From the NCBI GenBank assembly GCA_021307315.1, contig JAJSPD010000001.1:1674001-1738000 (forward strand): 64,000 bases of DNA, read 5' to 3'. Below are positions 1 to 11,385 of this stretch, one piece after another. The notes under the pieces were generated by a model. It made no database searches and was not told the DNA's origin. It saw nothing but the letters and a program-made list of their open reading frames with translations. A program made the translations under genes and the position numbers. Origin of the DNA: Bisporella sp. PMI_857. Taxonomy: Eukaryota > Ascomycota > Leotiomycetes > Helotiales > Helotiaceae. Each line of letters begins with the position of its first letter. The first letter of the stretch is position 1.

Positions 1-612
1 ACCACGAAACTATAAATGAGTTATGAAAGGTTAAGAGCATATATCCACAACGCATTGCCTTGCCCCTTTGAATGCGATTGACCCAGGTGCGCATCAGTTT
101 AAACGTTGAGTTGTTCACAATACATACAGATATGTATAAGAAAGTTGATAATCTCTGGTTCAAACCTGCACAGTGCTTATATTCATTATCTAATATCACT
201 ATATCAAGCCAAGATATGAGTATAAACCGATATACACATGCCAGACATCAAGTCCAACATTAAAGCTTGGCTCGACTGCCACCCCTTTTCCCTCTCGCTT
301 AAATCTTCCGTAAACCACAACAAATGAGGATCTTACAAACTTTCAGCGTCTCCACATTTCCAACACATAGAATGAACAACTAGTGCTTAGATAAAGTAGA
401 TTGGAAAGGCACAGCTGCTCAGGATTACCATCTAGCCTATTTTGTTGTGGATAATTTCCGATGCTGAGCCTGATTTGGGTTTAGGTCAATATTACTGATG
501 CCGACAGCAAAGGACAAGAAAGCTTATAAGCTCGTTGTCAAGCCCAGGCATATCTACGGTACCAACGCTTTGCCGGTGTTACATCCCCATATCATTCTAA
601 ACGCGATACATA
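1..612. other. 5' flank without a supportable gene
   Basis: Only short ORFs of about 60-85 codons without protein-like composition lie here. The stretch directly precedes the SRPBCC gene and probably holds its promoter and leader. I see no RNA gene or repeat. Confidence 0.5.
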
Positions 613-1220
613 ATGTCTGTACATACCGAAATCGAAATAGCCGCTTCGCCAGAACAAGTGCGGAAAGTAGTAAGTTGCCTCAACATCCCACCTGCCCGTC
701 GGGTGGCCACGACGCATACTTCGAGTTATTATGCTCATATGATGTGTAGTTCCTTGACTTCGAGAACTGGCCGTTAGTTAAGAATGACCTGCTACGGACG
801 TGCACCCGCAACCCGCCCACCAAGAGCGACCCTGTGGAGGCCGGCGAGAAATTAACTATGAATATGCGGGGCGTGACGTGCCAGGTTACTGTTCTAGTTC
901 GTTCTTCTCTCCTCCCTCAGCTCAAAAAAGCCCAGTTCTTTCAGGGAAAAGTGTCTGATGACAAATGAATCATATAGGAAAACAGCGAGAGACAGTTTCG
1001 CTGGCGGGGTGACCTGTTTTACGTCCTGTCAGGCGAGCACATTTTCATCTTCGAGCCCAGCACGAAGAATCCCGGTGGCACGCGATTCGTGAACTCGGAG
1101 GTATTTTACAGGCTGAATGTAATACTCATGAAGATCCTGCCGCCGGTAGAGATGTTCCAGTCGTTTTGTCACGATCTTAAGAGGAGGGTTGAGGAGCTTA
1201 AGGCCAAGGGAGCGTTATGA
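613..1220 (+). CDS. SRPBCC (START-like) domain protein, 3 exons
   Basis: Exons 613-669, 750-896 and 978-1220 give 148 aa. The start MSVHTEIEIAASPEQV is the usual first strand of the SRPBCC fold, the helix-grip fold of polyketide cyclase/START-like proteins. A central 'FLDFENWPLV' follows, and the C-terminal part has the RWRGDL...GEHIFIFEPS...GGTRF pattern typical of the fungal and bacterial members. The family binds small hydrophobic ligands; the ligand here cannot be read from sequence. No signal peptide or membrane segment is visible, so a soluble cytosolic protein is inferred. The second intron uses a weak donor (GTTCGT at 897), so that boundary is the least certain part; the reading frame after it is supported by the conserved block. 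The length is close to the usual 140-160 aa. Confidence 0.8.
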
Positions 1221-2884
1221 GCAGGCAAAGAAGTGGGAGATGAGCTGCCGAGACAACGAAAATGTAATGTGACAAGCTTCCAGAAGGAAGATAATAATAG
1301 ATTGGATGCTACGGTGATGATTGCCGATGACCTTTATGTTTCATGAAACATGTGGCAATGCTATACGATGCATTTCCATCACCAACCTGGAACGCCAGAG
1401 GTTGACTCCTATGAAACGTTATTTCCTCAAACGCTGATGAAAATAGAAGTTCGTGTTTCAGAACTCACGTAGTTTTGAAATGAGGATCCGGAGTTGCAGA
1501 CGCACCTCGTGGCACATCAACCTCGTAAAGCTTATCTTGTCGAACCATCACGTCCGTAGGGGAACTGAGGCTCTGCTTCTTCAGCTTCCTCGTCGCCGTG
1601 TGCCCCATCTCACGTGTAACGTTCGTCCGGTTGAATCAGACTTACTGGCTGAGAATCCCTCTCTTCAAGCGCCATTTCAGCGCTCACCACCTCGGATCTT
1701 CCATCCTTTTCCAAAATCCAATCCATATCATCCCATCTGCAAACGCTCTCGCCAGGGCATCTCATCCCAAATGGGCGCTTATTCTTTACTTTTCCAACGA
1801 ATCAATTGCCCATCATCCCCGCCTCTATCTGCCCTGTCCGCAACCCCTCCATGTCTGATCTGCGCCCCTGTACGCCTTTTCCCTTTAGCCAATCAATCTT
1901 AGCACAGAAAAACCGCCGGCGCTTAACCACCTCCCAGAATTTCGGGTTGCCGTTCTGACTAGCTGTATTAGGTTAGATCATACGTGGCCGCTTTTGAATG
2001 CTAAAATTGGATGGTAGAATCTGGAGGGGGAGATTTGGGAGGCGGTTTTTGGAGAAGGTGATGTAGCCTGAGGTATCTTGGTGTGAGGGAGGACAGGTGC
2101 TGTTGGGAGGAGGTGTCCGTTGGGGGGCTAGGCAGAAAAACCAACAGAGCTGAATTATGCTTATTTCTGAGGAACTGGAAGGCTCGTGGCAGCCAGCATG
2201 TTGGCCGTGGGGATTTTTTAGATTAATCTAGGCACATGAAGGTGGACGTGGATGATAGACCTGCAGGTGGTCAGTTTTTGGCCTTTGTTGATCTGATGGC
2301 TATATGTTATGGTTATGATCTTCGTGCATCGCAGAACTGGAAATCTTGGATGCTTAAGCGTGCTAACGTGACACAAATCTTGGAGTGAATTTATTTTTTA
2401 TTCATAGAGTATATGGTATCATGACCGCGCCTCTTTCTTTCAAATCCGTCCACCAGTGGGATCCACCACCCGAACGCCTGAGATACGCCTGAGATACGCC
2501 TGACCGATTAGTCATTTCCTTTGAAAATTCCTCCAATCCTTATATCGCTGATGGCCATGAGGAAGTCTGAAGGCTCCCGATTCGATACCTTACTCCAACG
2601 ACGCTCCAGGCTTGGCGCCGGGCAAGATATGTGATCCAAAACATGACATTTTCCTCCGTGTCCCTAGCTTAGATCCGTATTCTAAGTCTTAATTTTCATG
2701 AATTGAACAAAGAGAAGCCGTGAATCATAAATGAGGGTGTTGTGAGATTTTTGGGATAAAGTGTAGAATAAAGTGTAAAGTGTGAAAGATCCCAGTGTAT
2801 CCGCAGAGGTGATGCTTTAGAGAAGCAGAATTGTTGAAGGATAGTATGAAGCTTTGATGCTTATTATGAGATATTGATGGGAAT
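1221..2884. other. Intergenic stretch, 1.7 kb
   Basis: This is the space between the 3' ends of a plus-strand and a minus-strand gene. Two overlapping plus-strand ORFs (1453-1902 and 1598-1858) lack protein-like composition. On the minus strand, about 1490-1750, there are two acidic open segments with a GTAAGT donor between them that could belong to a small spliced gene; I could not complete a model. Nothing else recognised. Confidence 0.4.
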
Positions 2885-3631
2885 TTATTCGATCTTCCTC
2901 CGCTTTCCTTTAGGAGCAGGGCTCATTCGTGGTGTTGATGTGTATGTGACGGTTCTGGTGACGATCTCTCTCACTTCTCGAACGCTTTTGGTTGTTGTCC
3001 TTGGTGACTTGACATCGAAATATCTCCCTTTAGCAGCAGCGTCCCAATCATATGGAGAGCGAGTACTTCGCGCGCTGCGTGCACTAAAGGGCGAACGAAC
3101 TGCTGAGGATAGAGGTGCACTAAGCGGTGACTCGGATCCTGAGAATGATGGGGAAGGAGGAATTCGGAGACGTCCAAGCCATGAGGTAGAGCGTGCGGAT
3201 GAAGGATAGGTGAAGGATGTAGAAGTCGGTAGAGGAGTGGGTAAAGGTGCAACGGTTGAGGTTGGTGACTTGTGGGTATCACAATTGCATGAGCAGTCAC
3301 TGTGTTCACTTGAGCTTGTTGATGGTGCAGACGTTGGGCTTGCTCTGCCAGACTTGTCGCTTCCTGGCCCGGGACTTGCCATGCTCATACTCTTGAGAAA
3401 GTCGGTATAGGCAGTAGGGGGTGTAATTGGCGTCTTGATATCCTCTTGTTTAATGAGGTCCAGAGGAAAGCCAGAGAGAGGAGTCTTCGCTGATGGAAAG
3501 GCAGACAAAGGTGTTTTTGCAGATAGAGCAGACAGCTCGGAGGGGAAGGTAGCTGTCATTGGCGTCTGGAGCTGCGCAAGCTTGGGTTTAGTTGAAGGCA
3601 TCTTTCTGTCCTGATGGGAAAGGAGAGACAT
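2885..3631 (-). CDS. Conserved fungal Ser/Pro-rich protein of unknown function
   Basis: Single exon, 248 aa, rich in Ser, Pro, Thr and Ala. The N-terminal half carries repeated short motifs of the type 'KTPLSAFP' and 'KTPITPP' (many S/T-P sites, typical targets of proline-directed kinases). The C-terminus has a compact block with 'SPYDWDAAAKGRYFDV' followed by a basic stretch and the tail 'PAPKGKRRKIE', which looks like a nuclear localisation signal. A second in-frame ATG at 3601 (MPSTKPKLAQL) may be the true start; the first is annotated because the frame is open. I believe this matches a conserved hypothetical family of filamentous ascomycetes, but no function is known to me. It is probably largely disordered and nuclear; this is inference. 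Confidence 0.72.
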   Translation of the reverse strand: MSLLSHQDRKMPSTKPKLAQLQTPMTATFPSELSALSAKTPLSAFPSAKTPLSGFPLDLIKQEDIKTPITPPTAYTDFLKSMSMASPGPGSDKSGRASPTSAPSTSSSEHSDCSCNCDTHKSPTSTVAPLPTPLPTSTSFTYPSSARSTSWLGRLRIPPSPSFSGSESPLSAPLSSAVRSPFSARSARSTRSPYDWDAAAKGRYFDVKSPRTTTKSVREVREIVTRTVTYTSTPRMSPAPKGKRRKIE

Positions 3632-6600
3632 GTTGAAGGGCGAAGGAGGGAGTCGAGCACAAAAAGGCCAGCAAGCTGCGATGACGGGAGGGGATCCGTA
3701 GAGGAGAAAAGGTGTCGTGACTGGAGGTGGGAGAAGTATATATTAATGTGACTGTGCAGACGCTGAGTGTGGTGATTAGCCTCGAGTGAAGCTGAGCTAG
3801 AGGGCGCGTCGAGGAAGCAGGGTATATGGTGGGCAGACCGATATAGCAACCAGCGCTATGAAGATTATGTTATGGGAAGTGGTGGGCGCTTGAAGCAGGC
3901 TGGGCGTGATGTGAGATCGAATGGCACTGGGCCTGCAGATGCGCGCGCAGTCGTTTGTTATGGATGGTGGGTAGGTGGGAGTATGGTTAGGTAAGGTCGG
4001 GTAAGAGAACGAGTGATGGTGGTGGGTGGTGGTAGTGGTTGCGGTGGAGGGTGTGTTGTGATGTGCTGGCCTTTGACCTAGCGTACAGGATAGCAACAGA
4101 AATGAATAACTATTTTTTTTGTTCCGGGGGGTGAGGTGATAGCTGGTCGGAAAAGCGGCGAGGAGTGATGCAAGATTGTCGGGACGTGACTGAAGACCCC
4201 TGTCACCGTGTTGATGGGCGACAAGCCGGCAATCAACACAAAGAAACAGCCCAACCGCGTCAAATGATTGGTGGGGCTACTACCGGAATACTAGCACTCA
4301 TAGACTCTAGCAACTTCGGAAGACGACCAGCAAATACGTAGCCACAGTCTCGCTATGTGAGCGTTAGAGGAAAGAGGCGATTGTCGTTGTAGCGAGGATG
4401 ATTGGGGGAGGATATCGGAGCAGAATTGTAGTAGATAATAATCAATCTGGTGGCAAACACCCTGTTCAACAAGGATTTGGCTGCACAGCTTGATTTGATT
4501 CGATTCGACTCTACGGAGCGATAACTTCCTTCTGATGGCAGCGAGAAAGAAACAGCTCCTGACCGCGAATGGTGATTTGTGAATGGGCTTAGCACCTGTA
4601 TCTGGCCGTGAACAGAATGGCGGATGTGATTCGTGCCTCTCCAGTGCAGACACACAACCGTTGCGAACAGCCGAAGATGATTGGTAGGTCGACCAACTAC
4701 TGTAGAGCAACGATGCTTCTGAGCGGCCCACGAGCGTTGTGCTTCGGCGGTACGATCCCAATCAATGCCTTGATTTGGACGCTAGGGCGTAAAGTAAGTG
4801 TTGGGCTAGTTGTCGGAACGGAACACTTCCAGCACTATCGACTCCACTGAGCCTTGGTTTAGTGACAACTCTTCTCGAAGGAGAATTGATGACGATATGT
4901 GCTTCCAACGTACCGAAGGGATGGTTGCTGGGAACTGAATTGCGGGCTAAGGAGTTGGATTGCTCAGCTGGACAACGATTGCACAGCAATCGGAGGCTTG
5001 AGACGTGTCTTGCTCAGAAGTGGTGGTATTGGGAGTCTATCTTCTTGGAAGCAAGCCTCTCTAGGCAAGGAAGGATGCTTCTCTATTATGTAGTTAGCCT
5101 TTCCTGCTTGTTTATTTTCGTTATACAATCCTGACACATGGCGCCCGCGCGGCACCATTGGGTCGATCTCATCCAAGTACGGGTGAATCAAATGATTAGA
5201 TAGACTTCCCTTGACTTAGGTTGTCAGTTCGGTCTAGCTCATGCGCGCGTTACTGCTCGGAGCCGCCAACCACAACCCGAATCTCTACCAGCGTAGGAAG
5301 AGGCTCAGTGAAGTTGGTTGTGTGGCTGCCGGGTTTCCTAACCCAGTAGCAAGCTTCGATAGAGCGCGTTTGGGTCAAATTTCTGGCCGCGGAGAGCTGA
5401 TTGCAACACAGCGCGCGGGTATGATAAAGATTTGGCGCCTATAGTTACGCCAGAAATGTCTGCCATCGAATTGAGATCCTGCTACATGTTTCTTGCTTCT
5501 TTCTAAAATATTTGTTTGTATATCATTTTCAAAATTTTATTCTCAGGTGCTATATGGAGCTATGAAGCGAGTATCTGCTTAAACGAAAACTTGTTTGAGA
5601 ATATGCTATGCCAATCCAAGATAAGATTGAGGACTAGGAAACGACCTTCATGTACCAATAACCCCCTCGACAAAGAGGAGATCATATGCAGAACAGGAGA
5701 AGCATGAAAATCCCTTGTAAATCTTCTGTAGAACCCAAATTCTTGATCAGGCATGGATCGATGCAAGTGCCACTCCCAATATTTCGCAAAGCGTATGGAC
5801 TAGGCTGGCGAGCACTGTCCCGTGAATGGAGACGAGTCGCAGTACTCGATCATATTGCTATTGCAGCGGCTATCACTGAAGGATTATTGCTGACCGCAGA
5901 GTGACCCAGAACGCTGGTAAAGAAGGCAACATGCCACGAGCTCTTCGTATGCCTTTGGTATGCTAGGACACGGATGGCCCAATAGAATCTTCCTTCTATC
6001 TTTCTCATGGTGGAGATTTCAGAGATGGACTTTGGCTTCTGCATGGGCTTGTGGCACGGGTCGAAGTTGGGATTCTTGGTTAAGCTTTTATCCTCGCAAA
6101 GCAGGCGCCTGTCTACGAACGAGATCAGACTTCCCAAGCCCTCAAGACCATATAAACCTTGCGAGCATTTTGTGCTGAGACCACCATCCCATTGTAACAA
6201 GGCTTTATCTAGGTTTAAACCCGCATGCATTTCCTGGTGAGGGATTTCTTGTCCTTCCATGTTGAGATTTTGTTGGTGCAGACTTACAATTCTCGAAAAC
6301 ACGGAGGTGGAGAAGCGGAGGAGATGCATGTTTGTCGGCGTCGCCAAGTTTTACGGATCATAAGCGCCTTCTCATGATAATTGTGAACACGGATGCGTTC
6401 GAAGGATCCTTTAGAAACATGGGAGGATGCTCCTATAGGAATCTAAATCTATTTGCGAGCTATACAGGCAACATCAATCACAAACTGCAACTATAAGAGT
6501 GCCAACAATGAATTATAAGGCTTTCAATGCTCATGAGGCAGGCATCTTATGTTAGCGTCGTTGCTACTATGACTAAACACAGCTAGCTACAGACCCAACA

Positions 6601-7591
6601 GACTTGGTAGGATAGAATCATAAATGGTATTTGTAAAACTAACAATGATAATGTTGCTCTATCAAAGCACTGACCCAACGAAGTTGCATCTGAAAGCATG
6701 AAGGGAAGGCAGAGCTTTAACTCTGACTTGACACTAGACTTGCCTTGTGTGTTTATGTACATCACCCTGGTAGAATGGCGGCCCTGAACATCAAGAGGTA
6801 GCCACCTCTGCATCTTGTAGCCTAGAACGCGTTTTGTAGTCATTCTGTCGCAAACGCTGGAGACCCAAAGTCGTTTCTATTGCAAACTCAACTGACAAAA
6901 TAAGCAAAATTCCCAAGCAAGACCTTGATTCTCATAAAGAGAAAGCCACCTTCATGAGGAAAACTTGACCCCGTTGTAGACAACCAGGGTATCTTACTAA
7001 GCCTGAAAAAGAAACGGTTGCAGTCGATGCTGTCTTGAACATTAACTTTGGGACAAATCATGGCTTGTACAGGACTAGGCAGCTTTTCTGAACCAATGCT
7101 ATAGAGTATGCGAAAGTCTAGGGAGAGAAGTCGTGACCATTGCATCAAGAGACTGAAAACATTACTTGCTCCAAGAACGTCGAGATCTAGGAAGCAAGAG
7201 TGGGCTAACCTTTCTCATCATATTCTATCTGCTACGAAACGCAGCTTTGCGCTCTAGTACATCCAACAAGGAAATAGAGGACATTTTGGGAATCATACTA
7301 CAATTGCGATTTATTGGTGAATGGTATGGACGAAGTACTGTACATGCCAAGTAATTTGGGTAAAATGGAATACACACTCTAAGACATTGTACTTTTGTAT
7401 TGCCTAAATAGGTCTTTCACAACGCTGACTGCCGAACCATCTTGTGTTTCTCCTGCATAGCATAAAGCAGGCTAGATGGGCAGAGCAAGACGCGGAGTGC
7501 AGCTTGGATGCTTATTACGGTAAAAGGTTCAGCAAGAACTTATACTTCAACTAAATGAGTAGTGTTTGCAGATCTCCTTATGGGGTATTTT
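3632..7591. other. Gene-poor stretch, 4.0 kb
   Basis: No gene could be supported. The first 500 bases are pyrimidine-rich on the minus strand (many short His/Thr/Pro shadow frames), which fits a promoter and leader of the upstream Ser/Pro-rich gene. The longest frames are 4291-4761 (-, 156 codons) and 5850-6347 (-, 165 codons); neither shows a domain, a conserved motif or good splice partners. The stretch could hold degraded coding sequence, but I see no terminal repeats, transposase motifs or strong AT bias. Confidence 0.4.
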
Positions 7592-8427
7592 TCAGGCCAC
7601 TGGTTTAATGTTACTTAGCCATGGAAGGTCAAGCTTCTTCATCTCAATGGCGAGTTGGAAAAGGTAATCGAGACTATATAAGTAAGCACAAATTAGTGGC
7701 AAAGTTTGGTCAATACTTACCTTTCACATTGTGTCTTTGCCTTGTGCACAGTCTCACCCCAGACATAGACACCATGTCGCCTGACAAGTACTGCGCAGGT
7801 ATCAGGATACCCATCCATCGCCTGTTCTAGTGATTCCGTCAAGTCTTCTTCAAAGGGTGTGTTCTCGATGACAGGAATTCGCAATGTATCGTGGTAGCCC
7901 AAGTTTCCGACCTTCCCAAAACCCTTCCCAAAGCCTTTGATCTGCTCAATATTGTTGATTTCGAAGATTTTAGTATTGGGAGCTCTTTCGAGAAGAAGAG
8001 TGATCAAGACAGCCCACTGCGAGTGTGTATGGATGCAGCAGCCAGCATTTCTCTTGGTGAATGCTGCAATGAATAGTGGGGTGCATTGCGAAGGCTTGAG
8101 AGAGGGTGGGGAGCGAAGGTAAATACGACTCTTGGGATCGACTTGCTTAGAGAGCTCGAGAACGTAGATATCTTCCGGCTTCATAAGCTCTTTCTGTACG
8201 CCAGATGGAGCCAAATAGACAAGGTCACTGGCGGGGTAAGTATTAATTCAAGCCAAAATTGCGGACTACACTTACTCTGCGCGAATTGAGGTGCCTCCTC
8301 CTGTCCCAGTCACCCACCCCAGTGTCCAAAACTTGCGGCATAGCTCGGGAATGAGATTTGCAGGATGTTGGCTATCACTTGAGTGGATTAGATGATCATT
8401 ATTGTTATTGCTCTCTGGCAGAGACAT
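7592..8427 (-). CDS. MDE1: Methylthioribulose-1-phosphate dehydratase (methionine salvage)
   Basis: Exons 8276-8427, 7721-8227 and 7592-7673 give 246 aa, the usual length of the family. It dehydrates methylthioribulose-1-phosphate to the 2,3-diketo phosphate in the cytosolic methionine salvage pathway. It is a class II aldolase/adducin fold protein. Visible landmarks are the N-terminal '[10 protein letters not shown]', the glycine loop '[11 protein letters not shown]', the 'LAPSGVQKE' motif, the zinc-binding pair in 'HTHSQWAV' (His117 and His119) and a third zinc ligand in '[11 protein letters not shown]' (near His202). The C-terminal exon ends in '[18 protein letters not shown]'. Introns use GTAAGT donors and fit the frame exactly. 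The shared 0.7 kb upstream region also serves the divergent calnexin gene. No other salvage gene is adjacent. Identity is secure. Confidence 0.95.
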
Positions 8428-9100
8428 GGCTGAGTGCGGCGCACGCGAATGGCTAGAGAGTTTTGCACTATATGATTGATATCGAGATCAAAAGAAAAAC
8501 AGGCAATAGCCTCATAATAAGGGAATATGGCGCAAGGCTGTGAGATGGAGAAGAATTGGCCACTCTCCCCAGGCTTGATTGACCTACAAATATTTTCCCA
8601 ACCCACAAGGAGCCTCACGTGGAGAGCCCGTAGGGCGACACTACGGGACTGCGATTCAGTATATAGAGCCTTACCTTCTTTTCCGTATATAATATATAAT
8701 ATTCAAGCACGAGTGTAATTGCTCCGGTAAGACGGAGGCAAGAACCTGATACAGCAGCTGTATATATCAATTTATCCCGAATTGGTTGGTCTATGATGCA
8801 TCTGTTGTGAACACGTTGTCTCTTTGTAACCTGCACCAAAATTCACCGCACAATGCAAAAGCCGAGCGAGGCTATCCGGAACCGACCCGCCTTTAGCTCC
8901 AGTTACCTATAGCACCCTGGTTTCTCAACCGTGGCCTTTTGAACCACCACCAACCGTTAAACCAATTTAAAGTCCAATTCACATTGAGGTTCTGTTCTTC
9001 CCATCCACCAAGCTCTGGAAGCATTTCATCAAGCACTGTCTTCTTTCATTAGACGACAACGACCTCTTTAACTAGCTTGAACAATCAAAACCAGCTCATT
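8428..9100. other. Divergent promoter region of MDE1 and calnexin
   Basis: 673 bases between two divergent starts. CACGTG occurs near 8616 and CACGTT near 8814, but I cannot assign a regulator. No additional ORF of substance is present. Confidence 0.5.
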
Positions 9101-11009
9101 ATGAAGTTCGTCGCAGCTCTCTCCGCGGCAGCTCTGCTGTCGGGATCCGTGCAAGCTCATGGCGACCACGGTGATCATGACCACGGAGCCCAATCTGTCC
9201 TTAAAGAGTCTGCCTCCAGCGTAGCAAGCGAAGCTTCATCTGCTGTTGAGTCTGCCACCTCAAGTGCCATTGATATTCCTACCTTCACCGTAAGTTCCTA
9301 ATGCGCATGAAACTTCCCCGCCCAAAGCAAGCAATACCTCATAGTAGAATCTCAGACGCTAATTAATTGATCAGCCTTCTGCTATCAAAGGTGACTTTGT
9401 TGAGCAATTCCAAGGAAACTGGGAAGCCACATGGAAGCCATCGCATGCCAAGAAAGATACCAAAGGCTCCGACAAAGAGGAGGAGTGGGCGTATGTAGGA
9501 GAATGGGCTGTTGAGGAACCAGAAGTCTTCAAGGGTATTGAGGGCGATAAGGGTCTTGTTGTGAAGAACGCTGCTGCCCATCATGCGATCTCTGCCAAAT
9601 TTCCCAAGAAGATCGAAAACAAGGGTAAAACACTTGTTGTCCAATACGAAGTTAAGCTTCAAGGTATGCCCATCTCGAAAACAATGCATGCAAATCAATT
9701 CTAATTGTTTCTAGGTGGCCTCGAATGCGGTGGTGCTTACTTGAAACTCCTCCGTGATAATAAGGCTCTTCATCAAGAAGAGTTCTCCAACGCTTCTCCA
9801 TATGTAGTTATGTTTGGCCCCGACAAGTGTGGCTCTACCAACAAGGTCCACTTGATCATCAACCACAAGAATCCTAAGACTGGTGAATATGAAGAGAAGC
9901 ACTTGTCCAGCCCCCCAGCTGCTCGTATCGTCAAGACCACCGAGCTCTACACATTGATTATTCACCCCAATAACACAGTTATTATTAAGCAAAATGGCGA
10001 ACAAGTCAAGGAGGCCAACCTTCTTGAGGACTTCACCCCATCTTTCAACCCAGAGAAGGAGATTGACGATCCTAAAGATTCCAAGCCAGACACCTGGGTT
10101 GACGAGGCCAGAATCCCAGATCCAGAGGCCACTAAACCGGAAGATTGGGATGAGGATGCGCCATTTGAGATCGTTGATGAGGACGCTACCACCCCAGAGG
10201 ACTGGCTCGTCGATGAGCCAAGCACCATTCCCGACCCCGACGCTGTTAAGCCCGAAGATTGGGATGATGAGGAAGATGGAACCTGGATTGCACCAACTGT
10301 TCCTAATCCTAAGTGTGACGATGTTTCTGGATGTGGAAAGTGGGAGAAGCCACTGATCAAGAACCCAGCTTACAAGGGCAAGTGGACTGCACCATACATC
10401 GACAACCCAGAGTACAAGGGCGTCTGGGCACCAAGAAAGATCAAGAACCCAAATTATTACGAGGACAAGACTCCATCTAACCTTGAGCCCATGGGTGCTA
10501 TTGGTTTCGAGATCTGGACCATGCAAAACAACATCCTCTTCGATAATATCTACATTGGTCACTCTGTTGAGGATGCTCACAAATTCGCCGATGAGACATT
10601 CTTCGTTAAGCAGCCAATCGAACAACTCCTTGAGGCTGACTCTAAGCCAAAGAATGAGGACAAGCCAGTCAAGTCACCTTCCGACTTGGTATTCTTGGAC
10701 GACCCAATTCACTACATCAGAGAAAAGCTTGATCTCTTCTTCACCATCGCTCAAAACGACCCAATCCAAGCGATCAAGTTTGTTCCTGAGGCCGCTGGTG
10801 GTCTTGCGGCAGTCCTTGTTTCTCTCATTGCCGTCATCGTCGGCATCGTCTCTCTTGGTGGCTCTTCCGCACCTCCTAAGGTTAAGAAGGCTGCTGGAGA
10901 TGCGAAGGCCGCGGCAGCTGACGCTAAGGATAAGGCTGCGGAGGCAGTTGCAACAGGGGCTGAGCAGGCGAAGGAGGCCACCAAGCGAACAACCCGAAGC
11001 AGCTCGTAG
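9101..11009 (+). CDS. CNE1: Calnexin, ER membrane lectin chaperone
   Basis: Exons 9101-9289, 9375-9663 and 9715-11009 give 590 aa. Calnexin retains monoglucosylated glycoproteins in the ER until they fold. Residues 1-20 form a clear signal peptide, followed by a His/Asp-rich stretch (GDHGDHDHG). The lectin domain contains '[13 protein letters not shown]' and '[10 protein letters not shown]'. The P-domain shows repeats of two types: '[14 protein letters not shown]'-like units and 'NPAYKGKW'-like units, followed by the family motif '[20 protein letters not shown]'. A single membrane segment lies near residues 520-541, and the cytosolic tail is Ala/Lys-rich and ends in TTRSSS. The ATG at 9101 is chosen because it opens directly into the signal peptide. 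The minus strand opposite exon 3 also has a long open frame, which is a composition artefact of the repeats. Confidence 0.97.
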
Positions 11010-11385
11010 AATGGAAAGGGAAAATAAAACAAAATGGCAAGGGTCGTAATAGCGTGGTTTAGGTAGGCATTTATAGTTAGGACTGGAGCAGAGGTTAGAT
11101 GCATTTTCCATCACTTTACCACTGGTTTTTGAAGCCAACATTTTTTGAGCATTCAGCAGGATGTATTTTAGGGCACACAAAATGGAATACACTCAGAGCC
11201 ACTTATAGTAAAGATTTGCTCGTGACGTTTCCATCCTCAGTAATCTGGAGCTAGTTCTACTTTGACACATAGTTTAGATTACGATAAATGCGTGAAAGCT
11301 CTAGAAATGCATTCGTGGCCAAGAATGGTGTTTAGAGAGGTATTCCTGAACAAATTCATTATCGATATAACAGCTGGGGAACTAT
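11010..11385. other. Convergent 3' flanks
   Basis: 376 bases between the stop codons of calnexin (+) and the HCA59-type gene (-); 3' UTRs only as far as I can see. Confidence 0.5.

Noticed and set aside
120..180. tRNA-like GGTTCAAACC sequence near 160
   Set aside because: No acceptor stem or anticodon arm can be paired around it.
1453..1902. 149-codon plus-strand frame as a gene
   Set aside because: Overlaps another frame of similar length, Arg/Pro/Ser-rich with no motif; likely chance in CT-rich sequence.
9711..10625. 304-codon frame on the minus strand inside calnexin
   Set aside because: It is the antisense of the repetitive Pro/Asp/Trp-rich P-domain; the plus strand encodes an unmistakable calnexin, and the antisense protein is a Leu/Val/Trp-biased shadow.
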